Shown here: in pieces, positions 1 to 7,984 of the stretch
Numbering within the stretch: position 1 is the stretch's first letter
Layout of the letters: each line of letters begins with the position of its first letter
DNA from: Chitinophagaceae bacterium
GTDB taxonomy: Bacteria > Bacteroidota > Bacteroidia > Chitinophagales > Chitinophagaceae
DNA length: 16,183 nucleotides
Assembly (NCBI GenBank): GCA_003509845.1
Contig: DOMR01000142.1
Location: 1-16,183, forward strand
Reading direction: 5' to 3'
Notes under the pieces: model-generated
What the model was told of the DNA's origin: nothing
Seen by the model: only the letters and a program-made list of their open reading frames with translations
Database searches by the model: none
Position numbers and translations under genes: made by a program

Positions 1-4
1 TGAC

Positions 5-379
5 TCAATCTTCTAAATTCATTTTATGAAAAAAGCGATGCGCAATTGGTGCAATTAAAACACCAATGCTTGTAATAAAAATAACGCCACTAAATAATGC
101 ATAAAAAGAAGAGAAAATTTTTCCCCAAAAAGTTTCAATGGTTACCACAGGTCCCATACCTCCTAATATCATTGACGCATTGTGCACTGCATCAATCCAA
201 GACATAGGCCCAGTAAATTTGTAACCGATGATGCCCATTAATAAGCAGGTGCCTAAAATAATTAATGTCCACATAAAATGAGTGAATACCCGTTTTAAGA
301 AAACGCTACGTTCTGCAATAGGTTCACTTTTATGCTCGTATTTAAGTTTGAAAATCCCGGCGTTGTGATGTGGTTTCAT
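5..379 (-). CDS. Small two-helix ion-channel-like membrane protein, function unknown
   Basis: A complete 124-residue protein with an ATG start and a stop near the window edge. It has a charged cytoplasmic-looking N-terminus (1-33), a hydrophobic helix at about 34-52, a short amphipathic pore-helix-like segment (about 59-72), a glycine-rich loop GGMGPV (73-78) and a second long helix (about 87-112), ending in a His/Arg tail (HRFFHK). This TM - pore helix - loop - TM order is that of two-helix potassium channels (Ion_trans_2 type), but the TVGYG selectivity filter is absent and the GGMGP loop sits in its place. From memory, similar small proteins with an NASM-L-GGMGPV stretch occur widely as uncharacterised proteins, so the loop is probably a conserved feature and not decay. 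Ion conduction is inferred from shape only. The gene is divergent from clpB, with a 146-bp shared upstream region. Confidence 0.6.
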   Translation of the reverse strand: MKPHHNAGIFKLKYEHKSEPIAERSVFLKRVFTHFMWTLIILGTCLLMGIIGYKFTGPMSWIDAVHNASMILGGMGPVVTIETFWGKIFSSFYALFSGVIFITSIGVLIAPIAHRFFHKMNLED

Positions 380-424
380 TTCCTATAGTCATTTCATGTA
401 AAATTAGCAGAAAATCCTTGTTGT

Positions 425-443
425 AACTGACTTTAGTTCAGTT
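425..443. repeat. Imperfect dyad in the divergent intergenic region, possible operator
   Basis: AACTGA (425-430) and TCAGTT (438-443) are exact reverse complements separated by 7 nt. The dyad lies in the only region that could hold promoters for both the channel-like gene and clpB. Six-base arms arise often by chance in A/T-rich DNA, so a regulatory role is only a possibility. It does not resemble the CIRCE element that controls chaperone genes in many bacteria. Confidence 0.2.
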
Positions 444-525
444 TTACCTACTTATTTATGCCATTATAACCTATATCATAGTTTGGCTGCTCATTTGAGC
501 CTACTTTGTTATAATAAATACAATT

Positions 526-3129
526 ATGAATTTAAGTCAATATACCATTAAAGCGCAGGAGGCGATTCAGTCGGCGCAGCAATTAGCTTATAACAATAAG
601 GATGCTGCTATAGAAACACTGCATTTATTAAAAGCTATTTTGTTAGACAAGGATAGCTCAACTGAATTTTTATTAAAAAAGAATAATTTAAATCCACTGT
701 TGATTATGCAGAAAGTAGATGCTGCTTTGCCAGGTTTGCCTAAGCAGGCCAGTGGGGAACCTGCAACAAATTTAAGTAGGGATTTGAATAGTGTATTATT
801 AAAAGCAAATGGGGCACTTAAAACATTTGGTGATGAGTTTGTCACGGTGGAACATTTATTAATTGCAATTTTACAAGTGAGTGATGCGGCTTCTAAAATT
901 TTAAAAGATGGAGGACTAACAGAAAAAGGATTGGTGGCTGCTATTAAAGAATTAAGGAAAGGGGAAAAAGTACAATCTGCAACGCAGGAAACACAATTTC
1001 AATCCTTATCAAAGTATGCAAAAAACTTAAACGAGTTAGCCAATAAAGGGAAGTTGGATCCAGTGATAGGTCGTGACGAAGAAATTAGAAGAACCTTACA
1101 TATCCTTTCAAGAAGAAGTAAAAATAATCCCATTTTAGTGGGTGAACCTGGGGTGGGTAAAACTGCCATTGCGGAAGGATTGGCCATGCGTATTGTTAAT
1201 GGCGACGTGCCTGATAATTTAAAAAGTAAAATAATTTTTGCTTTAGATATGGGGCAATTAATTGCAGGTGCAAAATACAAGGGAGAATTTGAAGAGAGAT
1301 TAAAAGGGGTCGTGAAGGAAGTGGCGGATAGTGATGGAGGGATTATTTTATTTATAGATGAGATTCATACCTTGGTAGGTGCAGGAGGTGGTGAGGGCGC
1401 GATGGATGCAGCGAATATTTTGAAACCAGCATTGGCAAGAGGGGAATTAAGAGCGATTGGTGCGACCACTTTAAATGAGTACCAAAAGTTTTTTGAAAAA
1501 GACAAAGCATTGGAGCGTCGTTTTCAAAAAGTAATGATTGATGAGCCAAGTAAAGAAGATGCAATTTCTATTTTAAGAGGCTTAAAGGAAAGATATGAAA
1601 CGCATCATCATGTGCGCATTAAGGATGAAGCCATTATTGCCGCCGTTGAATTATCGACCCGTTATATCACGGATCGTTTTTTACCTGACAAGGCCATTGA
1701 TTTAATTGATGAAAGTGCAGCAAAGTTAAGATTGGAAATGAATTCAATGCCTGAGGAGTTGGACACTTTAATTCGTCAAATTCGCCAACTTGAAATTGAA
1801 AGAGAAGCGATTAAACGGGAAAATAATCCGGAGCAACTAAAAGCCTTAAATATTGAAATAAGTAATTTAACGGTACAGCAAGATACTTTAAAAGCAAAGT
1901 GGTCGGAAGAGAAAGAGTTGGTAGATAAAGTACAAGCAACAAAGTCAAATATCGAAAAATTAAAACAAGAAGCTGAAGTTGCTGAACGAAATGGTGATTA
2001 TGGAAAGGTGGCGGAAATAAGATATGGAAAAGTGAAAGAACAAGAAACGAATTTGTTGGAATGTTCCAAGCAATTGAATGAAATGGGTGCACACGGCAAG
2101 CGTTTAATGAAGGAGGAGGTGGATGCGGAAGATATTGCTGAGAATGTTGCTAAGGCCACCGGTATCCCAGTGAGTAAAATGATGCAGTCAGATAGAGAAA
2201 AATTATTGCATTTAGAGGAAGAGTTGCATAACAGAGTTGTAGGTCAGGAGGAGGCGATAAGCGCGGTATCTGATGCAATTAGAAGAAGCAGGGCGGGTTT
2301 ACAAGATCCTAAAAAACCCATTGGTTCATTTATATTTTTAGGAACCACTGGTGTTGGTAAAACAGAGTTGGCAAAAGCATTGGCTAATTATTTATTTGAT
2401 GATGATGCCATGATGACGCGGATTGATATGAGTGAGTACCAGGAAAAACATGCAGTTTCAAGATTGGTTGGCGCGCCTCCAGGCTATGTGGGTTATGATG
2501 AAGGGGGACAATTAACGGAGTCGGTTCGAAGAAAACCCTATAGTGTGGTGTTATTAGATGAAATTGAAAAAGCGCATCCCGATGTTTGGAATATTTTATT
2601 ACAAGTTTTGGATGATGGTCATTTAACGGATAATAAAGGAAGGACGGTGAATTTTAAAAATACCATTATTATTATGACTAGTAATATTGGGAGTCATTTA
2701 ATTCAAGATGCATTTGAAGATGTCAATGAAACCAATGTGGAAGAAAAAACAGCGCAGTCCAAACTGGAGGTTATGGCATTATTAAAACAAACCATTCGTC
2801 CTGAATTTTTAAATAGGGTAGATGAAATAATCATGTTTTCTCCTTTATTACAAAAACAAATGGCTGCGATTGTAAAAATCCAATTAAGCAACTTAAAATC
2901 TTTGGTTGCTGAAAATGGAATGCAAGTTGATTTTTCAGACTATTTGGTGGAATATTTATCAGAACAGGGCTTTGATTTGCAATTGGGGGCAAGGCCTTTA
3001 AAAAGGTTGATACAAAAAATGGTTGTGAATGAGTTTAGTAAAAAAATATTAAGTGGTGAGATAGATAAAACCAAAAAGATTTTGATTGACATTTTTGACG
3101 GGGTGGTGGTATTTAGGAACGAGGCTTAG
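526..3129 (+). CDS. clpB: ATP-dependent disaggregase ClpB
   Basis: Hexameric AAA+ chaperone that, with DnaK, pulls polypeptides out of cytoplasmic aggregates. All parts are present in 867 residues, the usual ClpB length. They are: a double Clp-N repeat (about 1-145); NBD1 with Walker A GEPGVGKT (206-213), pore loop YKGEFEER (251-258), Walker B ending in D278-E279 and the Arg pair R331-R332; the coiled-coil middle domain (about 405-525), whose heptads are dense in E, K and L and which separates ClpB from ClpA and ClpC; NBD2 with Walker A GTTGVGKT (606-613), pore loop GYVGYDEGG (653-661), Walker B ending D678-E679, Arg finger R764 and sensor-2 GAR (821-823). No IGF/L ClpP-binding loop was seen. 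The ATG start follows an A/T-rich leader without a Shine-Dalgarno site, as is usual in Bacteroidota. It appears to be a single-gene unit, because the next gene has its own promoter. Confidence 0.97.
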   Translation: MNLSQYTIKAQEAIQSAQQLAYNNKDAAIETLHLLKAILLDKDSSTEFLLKKNNLNPLLIMQKVDAALPGLPKQASGEPATNLSRDLNSVLLKANGALKTFGDEFVTVEHLLIAILQVSDAASKILKDGGLTEKGLVAAIKELRKGEKVQSATQETQFQSLSKYAKNLNELANKGKLDPVIGRDEEIRRTLHILSRRSKNNPILVGEPGVGKTAIAEGLAMRIVNGDVPDNLKSKIIFALDMGQLIAGAKYKGEFEERLKGVVKEVADSDGGIILFIDEIHTLVGAGGGEGAMDAANILKPALARGELRAIGATTLNEYQKFFEKDKALERRFQKVMIDEPSKEDAISILRGLKERYETHHHVRIKDEAIIAAVELSTRYITDRFLPDKAIDLIDESAAKLRLEMNSMPEELDTLIRQIRQLEIEREAIKRENNPEQLKALNIEISNLTVQQDTLKAKWSEEKELVDKVQATKSNIEKLKQEAEVAERNGDYGKVAEIRYGKVKEQETNLLECSKQLNEMGAHGKRLMKEEVDAEDIAENVAKATGIPVSKMMQSDREKLLHLEEELHNRVVGQEEAISAVSDAIRRSRAGLQDPKKPIGSFIFLGTTGVGKTELAKALANYLFDDDAMMTRIDMSEYQEKHAVSRLVGAPPGYVGYDEGGQLTESVRRKPYSVVLLDEIEKAHPDVWNILLQVLDDGHLTDNKGRTVNFKNTIIIMTSNIGSHLIQDAFEDVNETNVEEKTAQSKLEVMALLKQTIRPEFLNRVDEIIMFSPLLQKQMAAIVKIQLSNLKSLVAENGMQVDFSDYLVEYLSEQGFDLQLGARPLKRLIQKMVVNEFSKKILSGEIDKTKKILIDIFDGVVVFRNEA

Positions 3130-3173
3130 TGGGATGATGATTTTGGAAATAGTTGCTTCAGGCTAACTGCTTT

Positions 3174-3203
3174 TTGAAATATACCTTAGTACTTGTATAT
3201 TTG
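3174..3203 (+). promoter_or_regulatory. Bacteroidota-type sigma-70 promoter for the MFS gene
   Basis: TTG at 3174-3176, a 19-nt spacer, then TATATTTG at 3196-3203. This matches the Bacteroidota housekeeping promoter (-33 TTG, -7 TAnnTTTG) in both boxes and in spacing. It ends 20 bp before the ATG of the exporter gene, which would leave a very short 5' leader. Confidence 0.6.
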
Positions 3204-3223
3204 ATCAATTCTTTTCAAGCATT

Positions 3224-4471
3224 ATGGCAAATCCCAAAAAAGCAGCAGTTGGTTTTATATTCATCACCATTTTAATTGATGTGATGGGTTTTGGGATCAT
3301 TATTCCAGTGGTACCTCAATTATTGCAACAGTTATTACATGTAACGGATCGTACTAATATTAGTGCCATATCACAGCCTGCCATATTTTTAACCTTGATC
3401 TATGGGCTTACGCAATTTGTTTTTGCACCCATTTTGGGAAGCTTGAGTGATCGATATGGTCGCAGACCGGTCTTACTTTTTTCCTTACTTGGTTTTGGTT
3501 TAGATTATATTTTTTTAGCTTTTGCGCCAACGATTGGTTGGTTGTTTATAGGAAGAATGATTGCAGGAATTACGGGTGCTAGTATCACTACTGCTACCGC
3601 ATATATGGCTGATATAAGTAATGAAAAAAACAGGGCACAAAATTTTGGTATGATTGGTGCTGCTTTTGGTCTTGGTTTTATCATCGGCCCTATGTTGGGA
3701 GGTTTATTGGGAGAATTAGGAACTAGGATTCCATTTTTGGTAGCCGCAGGATTAGCACTGGTGAATGCTTTGTATGGCTATTTTGTATTACCCGAATCCT
3801 TAGATATGGAACACCGTCGCTCATTTGATATCAAAAGAGCCAACCCGGTGGCATCCTTATTAAAACTAAAAAAATATCCAGCAGTACTTGGTTTAATTTG
3901 CTCATTACTTTTAATTTATTTAGCAGCGCATTCTGTGCAAAGCAATTGGAGCTTTGCCAACATCAATAAATTTGGATGGACACCTAAAATGATTGGCATC
4001 TCATTGGCAGTAGTTGGGGTATTAGTTAGTTTAGTACAAGGCTTACTCATTAGAGTGGTAAATCCAAAATTAGGAAATGAAAAAAGTGTTTACATTGGAA
4101 TTGCATTATATGCCATTGGATTAACATTATTTGCTTTTGCAACACAAGGATGGATGATGTTTTTGTTTTTGGTGCCTTATTGTTTTGGGGGAATTTCAGG
4201 ACCTGCTTTACAAGCGCTAATTTCGGCACATGTTCCAAAAAATGAACAGGGAGAATTGCAGGGATCATTAACAGGATTAAATAGTTTGACCACTATTTTT
4301 GGCCCATCGATGATGATTGGATTGACCTCTTATTTCTCTATTAAAAATGACCCAGCGCATATCTACTTTCCGGGTGCCGCCTTTCTATTCGGTGCCTTAT
4401 TAATGGGATTGAGTGCAATAATTGCTTACTGGGTGTTAAAACACGATACGACTGCCTCAAAGCAGGTATAA
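3224..4471 (+). CDS. TetA-like 12-helix MFS drug exporter
   Basis: Inner-membrane proton-coupled exporter of the TCR/Tet (DHA1) type, 415 residues, the usual length. Helix 1 carries D19 in LIDVMGFGIIIPVVP, like the first helix of TetA. The helix 2-3 loop has motif A GSLSDRYGRRP (72-82). D94-Y95 follows in helix 3. The motif C region G155-P156...G159-G160 marks an antiporter. The second half has GISGPALQALIS and EQGELQGSLTGLNS, both close to TetA. The two helix aspartates (D19, D94) match the acidic residues TetA(B) needs. In contrast, the helix 8 position where TetA(B) has the essential His257 appears to be Val268, by my alignment from memory. The protein is therefore likely to export something other than, or with less specificity than, tetracycline. 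It has its own promoter and no adjacent TetR-type repressor. Confidence 0.88.
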   Translation: MANPKKAAVGFIFITILIDVMGFGIIIPVVPQLLQQLLHVTDRTNISAISQPAIFLTLIYGLTQFVFAPILGSLSDRYGRRPVLLFSLLGFGLDYIFLAFAPTIGWLFIGRMIAGITGASITTATAYMADISNEKNRAQNFGMIGAAFGLGFIIGPMLGGLLGELGTRIPFLVAAGLALVNALYGYFVLPESLDMEHRRSFDIKRANPVASLLKLKKYPAVLGLICSLLLIYLAAHSVQSNWSFANINKFGWTPKMIGISLAVVGVLVSLVQGLLIRVVNPKLGNEKSVYIGIALYAIGLTLFAFATQGWMMFLFLVPYCFGGISGPALQALISAHVPKNEQGELQGSLTGLNSLTTIFGPSMMIGLTSYFSIKNDPAHIYFPGAAFLFGALLMGLSAIIAYWVLKHDTTASKQV

Positions 4472-4473
4472 TA

Positions 4474-4507
4474 TTGGGGTATAATCAGTGACTGTTTGTT
4501 ATATTTG
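4474..4507 (+). promoter_or_regulatory. Candidate promoter for the nucleoside phosphorylase-porin pair
   Basis: TATATTTG at 4500-4507 is an exact TAnnTTTG -7 box, identical to the one before the MFS gene, and lies 21 bp before the ATG at 4529. The best -33 TTG is at 4474-4476, giving a 23-nt spacer. That is long for this promoter class, so the -7 box is the stronger half of the evidence. Confidence 0.45.
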
Positions 4508-4528
4508 TGCCTAATATAATAGGAAAAT

Positions 4529-5353
4529 ATGACGCCATTAATGACCCAGTTAAATGAAACTTCGTCCTTTATTCAATCAAAAATAAAAGATAGCGCGCAT
4601 ACAGCGATTATCTTGGGAAGTGGATTAGGAAATTTAGCAACCCAAATTCAAGTAGAATTTGAAATTCAATATACGCAGATTCCTCATTTTCCAGTGAGTA
4701 CGGTGGAAGGCCATAAAGGTCGATTAATTTTAGGCACTTTAAATGGGGTTAAGGTTTGGGTGATGGAAGGTAGGTTCCATTTTTATGAAGGCTACTCTCC
4801 TGAACAAGTTGCTTATCCAGTGCGTGTCTTAAAATTATTAGGCGTTGAAAATTTAATTTTATCTAATGCGGCAGGAGGGGTTAATATTGATTATGAAGTG
4901 GGCGATTTGATGATTATTAAAGATCACATCAGTTTATTCTCCATTAATCCACTGATTGGCAAAAACGAATCAGACTTAGGTACTCGATTCCCAGATATGA
5001 GTGAGCCTTACGCGCAAAGTTTTATTGATCAAGCAAAAGCAATTGCCGCGAAGCATCAAATTAAAGTACATGAGGGTGTATATGTTGGTGTGACTGGTCC
5101 TACTTTTGAAACAAGAGCCGAATATAAATTAATTAAAGCAGTGGGTGGCGATGTGGTTGGAATGAGTACAGTGCAAGAAAATATTGCAGCAGTACATTGT
5201 GGCATGAAAGTTTTTGCGATAAGCGTCGTGACTGATTTAGGAATTCGTGAAGATAATAATGTGATAACACATGCTGAAGTATTAGAAGCAGCCAATGCCG
5301 CGGAGCCAAAGTTGACACTTATTATTAGTGATTTAGTTAAACAAATTTCCTAA
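4529..5353 (+). CDS. punA: Purine nucleoside phosphorylase (trimeric, class I)
   Basis: Cytosolic purine-salvage enzyme that cleaves purine (deoxy)ribonucleosides with phosphate, giving free base and (deoxy)ribose-1-phosphate. The 274 residues line up with human PNP throughout. Phosphate-binding parts are GSGLG (30-34, S31) and VEGHKGR (59-65, H62). NAAGG (113-117) forms part of the active site. Base-binding GPTFET holds E194, and GMSTVQE (211-217) contacts the ribose. H248 matches the human His257 that binds the 5'-OH. The residue matching human N243, which contacts O6/N7 of hypoxanthine or guanine, is D236 (SVVTDLG). MTA phosphorylase carries Asp at that place, so the base preference may be shifted towards 6-aminopurines. 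The porin-like gene starts 13 bp after the stop, suggesting one mRNA. Confidence 0.93.
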   Translation: MTPLMTQLNETSSFIQSKIKDSAHTAIILGSGLGNLATQIQVEFEIQYTQIPHFPVSTVEGHKGRLILGTLNGVKVWVMEGRFHFYEGYSPEQVAYPVRVLKLLGVENLILSNAAGGVNIDYEVGDLMIIKDHISLFSINPLIGKNESDLGTRFPDMSEPYAQSFIDQAKAIAAKHQIKVHEGVYVGVTGPTFETRAEYKLIKAVGGDVVGMSTVQENIAAVHCGMKVFAISVVTDLGIREDNNVITHAEVLEAANAAEPKLTLIISDLVKQIS

Positions 5354-5366
5354 TTCAATATTTCGC

Positions 5367-7397
5367 ATGTCATTTACGCAGCGTATTATTTTTTTAAGTA
5401 TCCTCCTTTGTAGCCTTCAGATTCAGGTTAAAGCACAAAAGGTTTTACAAGCCACAAATGATATGATGGGTGGTGGCGGGATGGGTGGATTTTCAGGGGG
5501 AAGACCTGCTGCTAAAAAAGGGAATGACTCACTTCAGTTAAGGGATAAAAATGCAGATTCAATTACCATTTATTATAAGTTGTATAATAGCAATGACATC
5601 AAAAAAATGGATACCAGTATCAATGATTTTTTTGTACACTATCCATTGCCCTATACACATTATAATTTGGGAAATTTAGGTGCAGCAAGCAAGTCGTATT
5701 TGACTAATAACATTCAAAACGCGGGTTTGGACTTAGGCTTTCATGCATATGATGTATATAATTTTACTTTAGAACAAACTCCTTTTTATCAAACCACAAG
5801 GCCTTTTACTGAGTTAGGCTATTTGATTGGCGGAAAGGGGGAACAATTAATTGAAGTTAAGCATACGCAAAATAAAAAGCAGCAATTAAATTTTGCCTTT
5901 GATTATCGATTTAGTAATTCCCCCGGGAATGTAAAAAATCAAAGTGCCAATGTAAATAATATGCGTATGACCGCGCATTTTCAATCCAAAAGAAAACGCT
6001 ATGAATCTTTCTTTACCATGATTTCAAACAAAGCGGCCTCTTCTGAAAATGGGGGATTGATCAAAAGTGATTTATTAGATAGTCTGTCATTAGGCAATCC
6101 CTATGAATTAGATACGAGATTGGGTGTGAGCGGCATGACCTTTAAAAACCCATTTAATACTTCAATTTCAACGGGTACTACCTACAAGGACAATATATTT
6201 TTATTAAAGCAAACCTATGATGTGGGCCAAAAGGATTCCATTGTAAAAGATACGGTTACTACTTATATGTTTTATCCAAGATTACGTTTCCAAAATGAAA
6301 TCAAGTATAAGACAAGTCAATTCTTATTTAACGACCAAAATCCAGATTCGGTAAGATATCAGGACTATTTCAATTTTACACTTCCTGCTGGCAAGGAAAT
6401 GACTTTTCAAGATAATTGGAAAGTGTTGAATGATGAATTTAGTTTGATCAGCTATCCCCAAAAAAACAATAGTAATCAATTTTTACAACTAGCTACTGGC
6501 TATATCAATTATACTGCCAGCTTCCCTAATCAATCCGGATGGAGTAATTATGATTTATATGCATTTGCGGTTTATAAAAATAAAACTAGAAATCAGTTAT
6601 GGGATATGTTGGCCTCGGGGAAGTTATATATCAATGGCTATCATTCTGGTGATTACGAAGCCAAGGTTTATTTGTCTAGAATTTTGAATGCAAAGGGGAA
6701 TTATATGAAGTTGTCCTTCCAAAATTACAATCGAACCCCCTCCGCTAACTTATTGGGTCGTACACAATTCCCAATCATTGGACTTGGAGGTATAAAAAAA
6801 GAAAATACCATTGATTTGATGGGGGTCATTGGTAATTATAAATCAGAATGGTTAGCGCAAGTAAATTACCAACTCATTAATAATTATAATTATTTTTCTA
6901 ATGGTTATCAGGCGAATACCTATTCAGGCGCAATTAGTTATTTGCGTATTCAAGCCGAGCAAAAATTAAAATTATCAACGCATTGGAACTGGTACAATCA
7001 ACTAAATGTGCAATTGGTGGATCAATCAAGTCCTATTCACGTACCCTTAATATTAACCAGGCAGCGCTTGGCGTTTGAGGGTAATTTTTACAAAAATTTA
7101 AATTTATCTACAGGACTGGAATTGTTATATCACACCGCTTATAAAGCGGATGGGTATATGCCGTTCACCGGACAATTTTATACACAAAGTAATTACACTT
7201 TAACAAATAGGCCTATTGCCAATGCTTTTTTGCATTTCATGATCAAAAGATTAAAGGCATATATCCGACTAGAAAACTTAAATACACTGATACCCACCAG
7301 TGAAAAATTGGGCCCTTCCTATAATTTCTCAGCGCAAAATTATCCGACCAATAGTTTGTGGTTTAGGGTGGGTATATGGTGGAATTTCATCAATTAA
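5367..7397 (+). CDS. Porin_10-like outer-membrane beta-barrel protein
   Basis: 676 residues with a Sec signal peptide (Arg then hydrophobic 7-18, probable cut after VKA at 21-23, mature N-terminus Gln). A glycine/methionine-rich stretch follows at 33-46. The rest is made of alternating hydrophobic/polar strands rich in Tyr, Phe, Asn and Gln, ending in WFRVGIWWNFIN, a typical terminal barrel strand with aromatic residues for BAM recognition. The pattern and the conserved-looking YPLPYTHYNLGNLG region resemble the Bacteroidota 'putative porin' family (Porin_10). The pore substrate is unknown. The 13-bp gap to the upstream nucleoside phosphorylase suggests co-transcription, which could mean nucleoside or purine uptake, but that is inference from position alone. 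There is no TonB box or plug domain, so it is not a TonB-dependent receptor. Confidence 0.75.
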   Translation: MSFTQRIIFLSILLCSLQIQVKAQKVLQATNDMMGGGGMGGFSGGRPAAKKGNDSLQLRDKNADSITIYYKLYNSNDIKKMDTSINDFFVHYPLPYTHYNLGNLGAASKSYLTNNIQNAGLDLGFHAYDVYNFTLEQTPFYQTTRPFTELGYLIGGKGEQLIEVKHTQNKKQQLNFAFDYRFSNSPGNVKNQSANVNNMRMTAHFQSKRKRYESFFTMISNKAASSENGGLIKSDLLDSLSLGNPYELDTRLGVSGMTFKNPFNTSISTGTTYKDNIFLLKQTYDVGQKDSIVKDTVTTYMFYPRLRFQNEIKYKTSQFLFNDQNPDSVRYQDYFNFTLPAGKEMTFQDNWKVLNDEFSLISYPQKNNSNQFLQLATGYINYTASFPNQSGWSNYDLYAFAVYKNKTRNQLWDMLASGKLYINGYHSGDYEAKVYLSRILNAKGNYMKLSFQNYNRTPSANLLGRTQFPIIGLGGIKKENTIDLMGVIGNYKSEWLAQVNYQLINNYNYFSNGYQANTYSGAISYLRIQAEQKLKLSTHWNWYNQLNVQLVDQSSPIHVPLILTRQRLAFEGNFYKNLNLSTGLELLYHTAYKADGYMPFTGQFYTQSNYTLTNRPIANAFLHFMIKRLKAYIRLENLNTLIPTSEKLGPSYNFSAQNYPTNSLWFRVGIWWNFIN

Positions 7398-7527
7398 TTC
7401 TTATCCCATCAGGGTATAAATCCATGACAGTATTGCTTTTGACCAATAGATATGACCCTACACACTATTTGGTTAATTTTAGATTATTTGGGTATAAAAA
7501 GTTGGGGAAAATCGTTAACTTTAGGCA

Positions 7528-7911
7528 GTGAGGAAAGCAACGATTATATTTTTAACTACGCTCTATATTTTAGGGGCTACTGAGGCATATCAGTTGCTTA
7601 AATTGCCATTTTTATTTGAACATTATAAAACGCACCAAAAGTTTAATCAACAATTAACTTTTTCTAAATTTATTGATATTCATTATTTCACCACAGCTAC
7701 TTACGATTCGGATTATCAACAGGACATGCAATTGCCTTTTAAAACATCCAACAGAACTGTTTCATTGTTGAATTTTGATAGTTACTTTATTGCAAAATTA
7801 TTTATTGAGCCTATTGTTTTTTTTACTTCACAAAAAAAACACCCATTATACAATGATCGGGATTATGCGTCTAATAAATTAGATAATATTTTTCAGCCAC
7901 CTCGCGCATAA
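7528..7911 (+). CDS. Small exported protein of metal-efflux operon, unknown function
   Basis: 127 residues starting at GTG. An in-frame stop lies two codons upstream (7522-7524) and the next Met is only residue 67, so this start is well fixed. The N-terminus (RKATIIFLTTLYILGATEA) looks like a signal peptide or a single membrane anchor. The rest is soluble, with His and aromatic residues (FEHYKTHQ, DIHYF), an acidic run DSDYQQD and an LPFK motif, ending IFQPPRA. I recall similar short proteins (LKLP...EH...HY...D.D...D..LPFK...FQPP) just upstream of czcA/cusA in other Bacteroidota, but know of no assigned function. The gene is 73 bp before the pump gene on the same strand. A periplasmic metal-binding or pump-accessory role is a guess supported only by the context and the His/Asp residues. 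Confidence 0.65.
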   Translation: MRKATIIFLTTLYILGATEAYQLLKLPFLFEHYKTHQKFNQQLTFSKFIDIHYFTTATYDSDYQQDMQLPFKTSNRTVSLLNFDSYFIAKLFIEPIVFFTSQKKHPLYNDRDYASNKLDNIFQPPRA

Positions 7912-7937
7912 GTTTCATTTCGGTCCTTCTTTTTTTT

Positions 7938-7954
7938 GCATAATTCATTTATGC
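7938..7954. repeat. Short palindrome upstream of czcA, possible operator
   Basis: GCATAA (7938-7943) and TTATGC (7949-7954) are exact reverse complements around a 5-nt centre, 30 bp before the pump start. A run of eight T precedes it on the + strand (7930-7937), which is the wrong side for a terminator of the upstream gene. It could be an operator or a short mRNA hairpin, or it could be chance in A/T-rich DNA. Confidence 0.28.
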
Positions 7955-7984
7955 TATCATTTACTATTTGAATAAGAAATATTT

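Noticed and set aside
485..510. Possible clpB promoter (TTG 483-485, TACTTTG 502-508) and the GCTC/GAGC mini-dyad at 489-500
   Set aside because: The -7 box has one spacer base too few for TAnnTTTG, the spacing is 16 nt, and the dyad arms are only 4 bp. Too weak to annotate.
380..525. CIRCE/HrcA operator upstream of clpB
   Set aside because: No TTAGCACTC...GAGTGCTAA-like inverted repeat is present.
3140..3176. Terminator after clpB (AGTT...AACT followed by TTTTTG)
   Set aside because: The stem is only 4 bp with a long loop; the T-run also overlaps the better-supported -33 TTG of the next promoter.
5056..5318. Minus-strand open frames opposite the nucleoside phosphorylase
   Set aside because: They are shadows of the conserved enzyme; composition is unlike a real protein.
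7412..7498. Direct repeat GGGTATAAA at 7412-7420 and 7490-7498 in the gap before the small exported gene
   Set aside because: A 9-bp A/T-rich repeat about 78 bp apart is not clearly beyond chance, and no promoter box is tied to it.
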